Shown piece by piece: positions 1-5,724 of a DNA stretch of 7,702 bases. Position 1 is the stretch's first letter, and every line of letters starts with the position of its first letter. Source of the stretch: Euryarchaeota archaeon UBA91 (GTDB taxonomy: Archaea > Thermoplasmatota > Poseidoniia > Poseidoniales > Poseidoniaceae); assembly GCA_002499705.1 (NCBI GenBank), contig DAMU01000079.1, forward strand, positions 35,894 to 43,595, written 5' to 3'. Under the pieces are notes generated by a model, which did not search any database, was not told where the DNA came from, and saw nothing but the letters and a program-made list of their open reading frames with translations. The position numbers and the translations under genes are program-made.

Positions 1-673
1 CTTGAGGAGTTTTAACAACCATACTTGGTAAAGGAATGTGATCGACACCAGAGGTTTGAAACTCATGTTCTGGTTGATGCCAGGGTAGGTCTGGAGTTGC
101 TTTAACGTCACCCTGACCCGGTAATGGAACATTGTCAACTTTAATTCTTTCAAAATCTTTCTCTGTGGTCGTGGAGGTTTTGAAAACTTCACGGAATTGT
201 GCTGTTTGAGCGTGAGGTGCGGGATTATTCTGAGCGGATTCAGCAGCTAATTTGCCGGATTCACCGGATGAAAGCGCGGCCATCGCTGAACTGATTTCGT
301 TAGCGTCCGTTTGCTGGCTTTGTCCTAAAATCGATGCGATAACTGCTTGAGAATTGGAAGAGACTTGAGGTGTTTCAAAACCAAATTGGTCAGTCTGAGT
401 TGCAGACTGGCTGAATTTTGTAGGAAGAGATTCGATTGCAGCAAACTGTTCTTCAACAGAAAGTGTCTCAATCATTTGCATCTCTTCACGTGGCCGGGAT
501 GCTAAAAAAGAAATCAGGAAAAAAATACCCCCTATGACGCTGAGGAGAACTTCTTCGTTGCCATAGCCATCTTCAAGTCCGAGGTTGAGAGTAAAACTTA
601 CAACTGCTAAAATCCACGTAATAGCGCCCAAAACCAGGGACGCTGTAGCAATTCGAGGTGCTTTTGGGTCCAT
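1..673 (-). CDS. Membrane-anchored protein of unknown function (C-terminus cut by window edge)
   Basis: The frame is open from an ATG at 673 to the left edge with no stop, giving 224 codons; the C-terminus lies outside the window. I do not recognise the family. Residues about 9-30 and 42-58 are hydrophobic and look like two membrane helices joined by a short acidic loop (LEDGYGNEE). A basic/acidic boundary (SRPREE) follows, so the rest is probably one long soluble tail. That tail is rich in Ser, Gln, Ala and Thr and looks largely disordered. Near the edge, residues 179-185 (VDNVPLP) and 210-216 (VDHIPLP) repeat a short motif 31 residues apart. The start is the first ATG in this frame after the folD stop, 38 bases upstream; no strong ribosome-binding site is visible. 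The gene probably belongs to the folD transcription unit. The reading frame is secure; the function is unknown. Confidence 0.75.
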   Translation of the reverse strand, partial: MDPKAPRIATASLVLGAITWILAVVSFTLNLGLEDGYGNEEVLLSVIGGIFFLISFLASRPREEMQMIETLSVEEQFAAIESLPTKFSQSATQTDQFGFETPQVSSNSQAVIASILGQSQQTDANEISSAMAALSSGESGKLAAESAQNNPAPHAQTAQFREVFKTSTTTEKDFERIKVDNVPLPGQGDVKATPDLPWHQPEHEFQTSGVDHIPLPSMVVKTPQ

Positions 674-711
674 GTTATTCTTTGGTAGAAGTCAACGACC
701 TAAGAGTTTTT

Positions 712-1590
712 TCAAGATTCGACTGATTGCTCAGCGGCTCGAACGGTATTTTCCATCAACATAGCGATGGTCATCGGACCAACTCCACCGGGGACTGGTG
801 AAAGCCAAGATGCCTTTTTTGCCACATCAGGGTGAACATCTCCTGCAAGACGCCAACCACGTTCACGGGTACTGTCATCTACACGATTGATGCCAACGTC
901 AACCACAACAGCGCCTTCCTTGACCCACTCTTCTGTAACCATTTCTGGACGACCAACTGCAGCAATGATAATGTCTGCATTTGCGCATAATTTGGCTGTA
1001 TCTTTGGTTCGTGAATGAGCAACCGTCACGGTAGAATCAACTCCTTTTGAACCCAAAAGAAGAGATTGGGGCATGCCGACAATTCGGGAACGGCCAAGGA
1101 TAACTGCAGTCTTCCCTTCTGTTTCAATCCCAGCCCATGACAACATTCGCATGACACCACTTGGAGTGCAAGGAAGCATCCCGTCCATTCTGCCCTGCAC
1201 CAATCGGCCAAGGTTTTGAGGGTGGAAGCCATCAACATCTTTCAGAGGGTGGATCAAATCTGTAAGCGCCTCTTCATCCATGTGGGAAGGAAGTGGCGAT
1301 TGAACAAGAATCCCATGAAGGTCATCCTGTTCATTGAGCGAACCGATGATGCTTCGAACATCGTCTTCAGTACAGGTTGAGGGTAATTCGACATGCGTGC
1401 TGCGAATTCCTAAGCGTTCACAAGCCTTGACTTTTGATTTAACATAGACATGACTGGCGGGGTCATCCCCGACAATGACTACGGCCAAATGAGGCTGGAC
1501 ACCGTTTTGCATGCAGGCTGAAATTCGTGAGAGGAGATCCTTCTCGACTTCGGCAGCGCAAGCTTTGCCATCTAGACGTTGGGCCACCAT
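712..1590 (-). CDS. folD: Bifunctional methylenetetrahydrofolate dehydrogenase / methenyltetrahydrofolate cyclohydrolase FolD
   Basis: A 292-residue cytosolic enzyme of the usual FolD length. It interconverts 5,10-methylene-THF, 5,10-methenyl-THF and 10-formyl-THF using NAD(P), supplying one-carbon units for purine and other syntheses. The catalytic Tyr49 and Lys53 (SHVYVKSK) are present, as are Gln97 in LVQSPLP and Asp120 in KDVDGFHP. The Rossmann nucleotide loop is GRSRIVGMP (166-174) and the C-terminal signature is PVPGGVGPMT (265-274). The frame stays open upstream to 1737, but that part is read antisense through the VOC gene and has no FolD homology. ATG 1590 puts VAQRLDGKA at the N-terminus, as expected for the family. 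The VOC stop lies 19 bases upstream, which suggests one transcript. Family assignment is firm. The protein resembles bacterial FolD, so bacterial ancestry is possible but untested. Confidence 0.96.
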   Translation of the reverse strand: MVAQRLDGKACAAEVEKDLLSRISACMQNGVQPHLAVVIVGDDPASHVYVKSKVKACERLGIRSTHVELPSTCTEDDVRSIIGSLNEQDDLHGILVQSPLPSHMDEEALTDLIHPLKDVDGFHPQNLGRLVQGRMDGMLPCTPSGVMRMLSWAGIETEGKTAVILGRSRIVGMPQSLLLGSKGVDSTVTVAHSRTKDTAKLCANADIIIAAVGRPEMVTEEWVKEGAVVVDVGINRVDDSTRERGWRLAGDVHPDVAKKASWLSPVPGGVGPMTIAMLMENTVRAAEQSVES

Positions 1591-1609
1591 GACCTTCCGA
1601 CTGAACTCT

Positions 1610-2080
1610 TCACTTTGAGGATTCGCTTTGAAACACGCCTCCACCGGCGGTATGCTCCTCTCCTTCGAGGGTGGCGAACAATCTTTCATCATCTTTGAAG
1701 GACTTGAATTCGATGGCATTCCCTGACGGGTCATCAAGGAACATGGTTGCCTGCTCGCCTATTTTTCCAGGATAACGGATGTGAGGTTTGAGGCGAAATT
1801 CAATACCCTTTAGCACCAATTCATCTCGAAAGGAATGCCATTGAGCAAATTCCATAACCAATCCAAAGTGGAAAGGGGGTACAGTCTTTCCATCCACGCT
1901 CCCGTTATCGGTTAGGTCGGGCATTGTCTCGACTAAATGGGCTACGATTTGATGGCCATGGAAGTTGAAATTAACCGAACGTTGCGTACGACGCCCAATC
2001 GAGCACCCTAAGACATTGACATAGAAGAATTCAGTCTCTGCTAAATCATTTACGGGAAATGCGAGGTGGAACGGACGCAT
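1610..2080 (-). CDS. VOC-superfamily (glyoxalase/dioxygenase fold) protein
   Basis: A 156-residue protein with the paired beta-alpha-beta-beta-beta modules of the vicinal oxygen chelate fold. The N-terminal module starts FHLAFPVNDLAETEFFY, followed by NFNFHGHQIVAHL. The second module starts at PPFHFGLV and ends in FLDDPSGNAIEFKSF. His5, His71 and Glu124 sit where this fold places its His-His-Glu metal ligands, so a mononuclear metalloenzyme is likely; the substrate cannot be told from sequence. A charged 26-residue tail (about 131-156) extends past the domain. The frame is open upstream into the tRNA gene, but the homology begins at ATG 2080. That ATG has a weak AAGGA-type ribosome-binding site six bases before it. 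The gene lies between tRNA-Thr (59 bases upstream) and folD (19 bases downstream). Names such as glyoxalase or ring-cleavage dioxygenase would overstate the evidence. Confidence 0.9.
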   Translation of the reverse strand: MRPFHLAFPVNDLAETEFFYVNVLGCSIGRRTQRSVNFNFHGHQIVAHLVETMPDLTDNGSVDGKTVPPFHFGLVMEFAQWHSFRDELVLKGIEFRLKPHIRYPGKIGEQATMFLDDPSGNAIEFKSFKDDERLFATLEGEEHTAGGGVFQSESSK

Positions 2081-2114
2081 GAAGAGTCCTTCAACACGGA
2101 GGTTATCGGACTTA

Positions 2115-2128
2115 TCGCATGAATGCGA
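2115..2128 (-). other. Small inverted repeat between tRNA-Thr and the VOC gene
   Basis: TCGCA and TGCGA are perfect 5-base arms around a 4-base loop, in the 59-base spacer just after the tRNA 3' end. No T-run follows on the minus strand, so it does not look like a transcription terminator. It could form a small hairpin in a tRNA-mRNA precursor, or be chance. Confidence 0.3.
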
Positions 2129-2139
2129 CTCTGGTATGG

Positions 2140-2212
2140 AGCCTGCGGAGGGACTCGAACCCCCGACCTTCGGATTACAAATCCGATGCACTACCAGCTA
2201 TGCTACACAGGC
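2140..2212 (-). tRNA. tRNA-Thr, anticodon UGU
   Basis: Read on the minus strand, the 73 bases fold into a full cloverleaf. The acceptor arms are GCCTGTG and CGCAGGC, with one T-G wobble. The D arm is GCA/TGC with the AGCTGGTAG loop. The anticodon arms TCGGA/TCCGA enclose loop TTTGTAA, so the anticodon is TGT, reading ACA (Thr). The variable loop is AGGTC, and the T arm is GGGGG/CCCTC around TTCGAGT. There is no intron. The CCA end is not encoded, since the bases after the acceptor stem are TCC, so CCA must be added afterwards. The discriminator base is U73, taken from position 2140; U73 with G1-C72 and C2-G71 fits my recollection of archaeal tRNA-Thr. No strong promoter is visible upstream. 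Confidence 0.96.
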
Positions 2213-2344
2213 GCTAAACTGTCCCAGACACTTACCCTTGATGAATGAAACGGATGGAAAGCAAGGGCAAAAAGGTATTCAAAATGGAAATTTTTGAAAA
2301 AATGCAAGAGGCAAGTCAAAGAACAACGCCGCATTCGGAAGGCT
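2213..2344. promoter_or_regulatory. Divergent intergenic spacer between tRNA-Thr and the aminotransferase gene
   Basis: This 132-base spacer must hold the promoters for both the leftward tRNA-Thr unit and the rightward aminotransferase unit. The only strongly A/T-rich block is about 2281-2303 (AAATTTTTGAAAAAATG core). It could supply the plus-strand TATA element, about 45-60 bases before the aminotransferase ATG. No convincing TATA element is visible for the tRNA. Short reading frames here that start at 2245 or at TTG 2294 lack protein-family similarity. The assignment rests on gene orientation, not on a clear motif. Confidence 0.35.
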
Positions 2345-3631
2345 ATGGACCCAGATGCTGGTGCGGGATTACTCAACCCCTATGCGCAGACGAAGGTAGG
2401 AAACGATACCATTTTCGGATGGTGGGCTCGATATCAAGAGGCAGTAAAGCAGGGGATGGATGCCGTTAACGGAACCATTGGAGCATTACTCGAAGATGAC
2501 GGAACTCTAGCAATTAACCAAGTTGTGGATGAAGCCATTCGTGTAGCACCCGCAGTAGAAATTGCTGCATATGCTCCGCTGAAAGGTCTTCCAGCCTTCT
2601 TGGATTTAGCAAAAACGCTTGCAATGGGTGAACACCGTGATGCGCTTGAAGAACTCGGAATCTCGATGACAGCGACGGCAAGTCCAGGTGGCTCAGGTGC
2701 ACTTTACCTCGCAGCTGCAAACTTTGCAAACCGTGGAGACAAGGTGTTGCTACGTGACCGACATTGGGGGCCATACAAAGGATTCATCACGGGATGCGGC
2801 CTAGACTTCGCCACATTCCCTCTGCTCCCGTCATCAACGGAATCACAACATCCCTTTGTTGATATTGAAAGTTTCAAAACTGAACTCGCTCAACTTTGTT
2901 CAAACCAAGATAAGGTGATGATTTGGTTAAATGACCCGGCACACAATCCAACCGGTGTATCGTTAACAGCTGATGGAAGAATGGCTTTTTTAGAAGCCGT
3001 AATGGAAAGCGCATCCTCTAACGAGCACGTTGGTCACACCTTGCTTATTGATGCTGCATATCATTTGTATGCTGAAGAACCTCATGGCTGGGGAGAAACG
3101 ATTCGAGAAGCAGTTGAAGAAGGCTGGCCATGGACGGAAAATCTACTTTTGACATTCGCTATTTCGATGTCGAAGTCTCACACAGTCTATGGGCTACGAA
3201 CCGGTGCATTGGTCAGCATACACCCCGATGCTGAAGTCACAGAAAAGATAGGTACGGTAATGGGAGTAACCGGTCGGCAAACATGGTCTGCAGCCCCAAG
3301 AGTCGCTCAATTCACAATCAGTGAAATGCATTCAACACCTGAAGGTGGAGAAGCGTGGGGTTTGGAGCGAGACCGATTGAAGGATCTTCTCGTCTCTCGT
3401 CGAAATCTGTTAAAGGAATGTTGTGAGCAACACGGTGTGCCATTGAACCCCACACATGATGGTTTCTTTGCTTGGCTTGAACACGATAAACCTGAAGAGA
3501 TTGCTGAAAAGTGCGCACAACAAAATGTCTTCCTGGTCCCACTTACTGGTGGTGTCCGAATAGGATTATGTGCCGTTCCATTAGAACAAATTCCACGTGT
3601 TGCTGAAGCATTGGCCAATGCGCTCAAATGA
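2345..3631 (+). CDS. Class I/II (fold-type I) PLP-dependent aminotransferase, aspartate/aromatic type
   Basis: A 428-residue cytosolic enzyme that should move an amino group between an amino acid and a 2-oxo acid. The N-terminal VNGTIGALLEDDGTLA and AAYAPLKGLP are typical of a subgroup annotated as aspartate/tyrosine/aromatic aminotransferase. The PLP pocket is visible: Trp141 (stacking), Asn196 and NPTG (201-204), Asp236 and Tyr239 in LLIDAAYH, and Schiff-base Lys277 in SMSKSHTVYG. Arg285 is the likely phosphate ligand and Arg405 in GGVRIG the likely substrate-carboxylate ligand. The start is ATG 2345. A TTG at 2294 would add 17 basic residues with no counterpart in the family and is less likely. 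The next gene starts 9 bases after the stop and appears translationally coupled. The exact substrate (Asp, Tyr/Phe or other) cannot be decided from sequence. Confidence 0.92.
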   Translation: MDPDAGAGLLNPYAQTKVGNDTIFGWWARYQEAVKQGMDAVNGTIGALLEDDGTLAINQVVDEAIRVAPAVEIAAYAPLKGLPAFLDLAKTLAMGEHRDALEELGISMTATASPGGSGALYLAAANFANRGDKVLLRDRHWGPYKGFITGCGLDFATFPLLPSSTESQHPFVDIESFKTELAQLCSNQDKVMIWLNDPAHNPTGVSLTADGRMAFLEAVMESASSNEHVGHTLLIDAAYHLYAEEPHGWGETIREAVEEGWPWTENLLLTFAISMSKSHTVYGLRTGALVSIHPDAEVTEKIGTVMGVTGRQTWSAAPRVAQFTISEMHSTPEGGEAWGLERDRLKDLLVSRRNLLKECCEQHGVPLNPTHDGFFAWLEHDKPEEIAEKCAQQNVFLVPLTGGVRIGLCAVPLEQIPRVAEALANALK

Positions 3632-3633
3632 GG
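3630..3633 (+). promoter_or_regulatory. Shine-Dalgarno site overlapping the aminotransferase stop codon
   Basis: GAGG lies 7 bases before the ATG at 3641, and its first two bases are the last two of the aminotransferase TGA stop. It is the clearest ribosome-binding site in the window. It supports the 3641 start and suggests that ribosomes finishing the aminotransferase reinitiate on the next gene. Confidence 0.55.
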
Positions 3634-3640
3634 CGATAGC

Positions 3641-4015
3641 ATGCAAAAAGTACGCGAAAATTTTCTTATCGCAAGTGTAATTTGTATCACTGCAGGCGGA
3701 TTTTTTAGTGTTGCAAACCTCATGTCACTTGCCGCAACTATCGGATTAAGCGGTGTTGTACTTTTTGTTCTTGGAATGAGTATGAAATCCGAACAGGGCT
3801 TATCGCAAGAGGAAATCCAGAATTGGACTCCGGAATCTACGCAATTACCCGATGCAGGGAGAGTGATGTATCGTGTCGACGTAACATTGGATGAACCAAA
3901 AAAAAGCACCGTCCTTTGTGGACCATGTGGCCATGTGGAAACTCTTGAAACCGACCGTCCAACAAAGTATGTCTGCCCTGCGTGCTCTGTACAACTCTGG
4001 GACGAAGAAGAATAA
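3641..4015 (+). CDS. Small membrane protein with two helices and a C-terminal zinc-ribbon-like Cys4 motif
   Basis: A 124-residue protein whose family I do not recognise. Residues about 8-27 and 29-47 are strongly hydrophobic and look like a helical hairpin in the membrane, after a short basic start (MQKVREN). A polar linker rich in Glu, Gln and Ser (about 50-75) leads to a C-terminal domain with CGPC (Cys93, Cys96) and CPAC (Cys112, Cys115). These are two Cys-x2-Cys knuckles 15 residues apart, the arrangement of a rubredoxin/zinc-ribbon metal site. The last residues are acidic (DEEE). If the N-terminus is cytoplasmic, a two-helix anchor leaves the metal domain in the cytoplasm as well. The start has a good GAGG ribosome-binding site overlapping the aminotransferase stop. 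The gene is real and probably cotranscribed; a role in RNA, protein or redox chemistry would be a guess. Confidence 0.85.
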   Translation: MQKVRENFLIASVICITAGGFFSVANLMSLAATIGLSGVVLFVLGMSMKSEQGLSQEEIQNWTPESTQLPDAGRVMYRVDVTLDEPKKSTVLCGPCGHVETLETDRPTKYVCPACSVQLWDEEE

Positions 4016-4019
4016 ATGG

Positions 4020-4030
4020 CGGATATATTC
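4020..4030 (+). promoter_or_regulatory. Possible TATA element upstream of pheS
   Basis: The block GGATATATTC just after the zinc-ribbon gene resembles an archaeal TATA box. Transcription starting about 25 bases downstream would begin near 4050, just before an in-frame pheS ATG at 4060 and about 50 bases before the preferred ATG at 4102. This would let pheS be transcribed apart from the upstream genes. It is a weak single-motif call. Confidence 0.25.
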
Positions 4031-4101
4031 AATCCGGAAAAAGCATTCATAGCACGCTCATGTACCATAGAATTGAAGGGCATGAATTGTTACGAAGCAT
4101 C

Positions 4102-5586
4102 ATGGACGCAGATGCTTTACTCAATCCAGAGCGTCGAATGTTGCGTGCTATGCAGTCAAGAGGACAACATAAATGGACACTTTCTGAAATACTCAGTGAG
4201 TGTAATTGGAATGACCAAGCGGTTGCTGTTGGCGCAGGCCATGGATTGACAAATGCTGGTTTTGCAAAGACCAATGAAATAAATTCCGAAACGATTCGAC
4301 TTGCAGAAGAAGGAAAAAAAGCCATAGAAAATGGATTACTTGAAGCACGACTTTGGAAATGGATTTCAGAATCCGATTCACCGAACATGGGTGACTTGCA
4401 AGCTCAGTTCGAGCGGCATGAAGCAGGCCCAGGTGTAGGACTGCTCAAGCGACTTGGAGTTCAACTTGAAAGCGGAATTTTTGTTTCTCCAAACCCTACT
4501 GCTGTTACTTCTGAAATCAACGCACGAAGTACTTTCCTTGCAGGATTACCTGCAGCACCTGAAGTTCTTGATTCGGAAATGCTCCAACATTTCAAATCAC
4601 GACGTGGCCTCATTGAGTCAGTAATTACAACAACCCGTACCTGGTCGATTACAGTGCAAGGTAAAGCAGTCGATTCCGAGGCACTCATCGAAAAACAGTC
4701 CATCAGCGAGATTACCACAGAATTGCTTCAATCTGAGGCGTGGAAAGACGCTGATTTCCGACCCTTCGACGTCACACTTGAATCAGCTACACCAAGAACA
4801 GGCCGAAGCCATCCAATGCAGGCGTTGATTGAACGGGTTCGAAGTATCTTCTTGGAAATGGGCTTTTCAGAATTGGTTGATGATTATGTTCAGACTGCTG
4901 GATGGAATATGGATGCTTTGTTCATACCTCAAGACCATCCTGCTCGTGAAATGCAGGATACCTTTTATTTGGAAAATCCTCAATCAATTGACTTACCCAA
5001 GCACCTTACCGATGCGTGGGGAGCGATTCACGAACACGGAGGAGAGACCGGTTCAGTAGGCTGGGGTGGTTCTTTTTCTGCCGAGACTTCGATGAAAGGT
5101 CTGCTACGCACGCATACAACGGTAAACACGATTCAATACTTGGCCGCACATCCAACAGAAGCATGTCGGGTCTTTTCGGTTGACCGTGTGTTTCGAAAAG
5201 AAGCAATTGATCGAACTCACTTACCTGAATTTCATCAAATTGAAGGCATCATAATGGAAGAAGGTGCGAATCTGCAAATGCTCGTGACAACCCTCAAAAC
5301 ATTCTATGCGAAGATGGGATATCCAGAAGTTCGTGTTCGTCCAGCATACTTCCCGTATACAGAACCAAGTCTTGAGATTGAAGTCAAGTGGCGTGGAAAG
5401 TGGCTGGAACTGGGCGGTGCTGGAATATTCAGACCTGAAGTAACTGAGCCGCTTGGCATATCTTCGCCAGTATTAGCATGGGGAATGGGACTTGAGCGAT
5501 TAGCAATGCTCGTACTCGGTCTTGATGACATACGCCAACTCTACATTTCCGATTTGGAATGGCTGAGAAACCAACCGATTCTTTGA
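4102..5586 (+). CDS. pheS: Phenylalanyl-tRNA synthetase alpha chain (archaeal/eukaryotic type)
   Basis: The catalytic subunit of the alpha2-beta2 class II synthetase that charges tRNA-Phe in the cytosol; 494 residues from this start. Residues 1-90 form a winged-helix-like N-terminal part (NPERRMLRAM to EARLWKWI), as in archaeal and eukaryotic PheS. The catalytic core begins with motif 1 near 235-265. RTHTT (336-340) and motif 2, VDRVFRKEAIDRTHLPEFHQ (360-379), follow. Next come the Phe-pocket FPYTEPS (417-423), LGGAGIFRPEV (437-447) and motif 3 GMGLERL (461-467). Ala459 sits where bacterial PheS has its specificity alanine, judged by eye. The frame is open from 3982, and ATG 4060 would add 14 residues. 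I prefer 4102 because the winged helix normally starts almost at the N-terminus. The partner gene pheT is not in the window. Identity is very secure; the start is less so. Confidence 0.96.
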   Translation: MDADALLNPERRMLRAMQSRGQHKWTLSEILSECNWNDQAVAVGAGHGLTNAGFAKTNEINSETIRLAEEGKKAIENGLLEARLWKWISESDSPNMGDLQAQFERHEAGPGVGLLKRLGVQLESGIFVSPNPTAVTSEINARSTFLAGLPAAPEVLDSEMLQHFKSRRGLIESVITTTRTWSITVQGKAVDSEALIEKQSISEITTELLQSEAWKDADFRPFDVTLESATPRTGRSHPMQALIERVRSIFLEMGFSELVDDYVQTAGWNMDALFIPQDHPAREMQDTFYLENPQSIDLPKHLTDAWGAIHEHGGETGSVGWGGSFSAETSMKGLLRTHTTVNTIQYLAAHPTEACRVFSVDRVFRKEAIDRTHLPEFHQIEGIIMEEGANLQMLVTTLKTFYAKMGYPEVRVRPAYFPYTEPSLEIEVKWRGKWLELGGAGIFRPEVTEPLGISSPVLAWGMGLERLAMLVLGLDDIRQLYISDLEWLRNQPIL

Positions 5587-5620
5587 ACGGCGACATAAAT
5601 CGTTGTCGAGACTGGCCGTT
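5586..5620 (+). terminator. Interrupted stem-loop directly after pheS, possible 3' end structure
   Basis: AACGG-CGACA pairs with TGTCG and CCGTT: two 5-base helices, an 8-base loop (TAAATCGT) and a 7-base bulge (AGACTGG) on the 3' side. It starts on the last base of the pheS stop codon. No T-run follows directly, but a T-rich tract (TTTGTTTGTCTTTT, 5687-5700) lies about 65 bases downstream and could be the archaeal-type termination signal. It could equally stabilise the 3' end. Confidence 0.3.
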
Positions 5621-5639
5621 TGGCTCTTCATTCTTCAAT

Positions 5640-5724
5640 CGGGTATTTAGGCAAAGAGAAGTGAGGTATCTTTGTAGTCAACCGCATTTGTTTGTCTTTT
5701 GACGTTTCATGGAATAGGATTTCA
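5640..5724 (+). promoter_or_regulatory. Probable promoter and leader region of the DEAD-box helicase gene
   Basis: The spacer before the helicase holds a TATTTA-containing block (5644-5649, possible TATA element) and an inverted repeat, CAAAGA (5652-5657) with TCTTTG (5669-5674), around an 11-base loop. A T-rich tract follows at 5687-5700. AGGA (5716-5719), five bases before the ATG at 5725, is a weak ribosome-binding site that helps fix the start. Structured leaders regulate some cold-induced helicase genes, but regulation here is only inferred. Confidence 0.3.

Noticed and set aside
1591..1737. Upstream extension of folD to ATG 1737, adding 49 residues
   Set aside because: The added part lies wholly across the VOC gene, has no FolD similarity, and the family N-terminus begins at ATG 1590.
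2081..2191. Upstream extension of the VOC protein to 2191
   Set aside because: The extra residues are the translated tRNA-Thr sequence and spacer; VOC similarity begins at ATG 2080.
2245..2469. Reading frame starting at ATG 2245, possible small protein or frameshifted aminotransferase N-terminus
   Set aside because: It runs out of frame into the aminotransferase, its product shows no recognisable family, and the aminotransferase is complete without it.
3307..4083. 258-residue minus-strand frame
   Set aside because: It is antisense to the aminotransferase C-terminus and the zinc-ribbon gene, has Ser/Arg-rich shadow composition and no recognisable motif.
4016..4249. 77-residue frame starting with the ATG that abuts the zinc-ribbon stop codon
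   Set aside because: Most of it overlaps pheS in another frame, and its Cys/Met-rich sequence looks like a shadow. pheS needs no frameshift to be complete.
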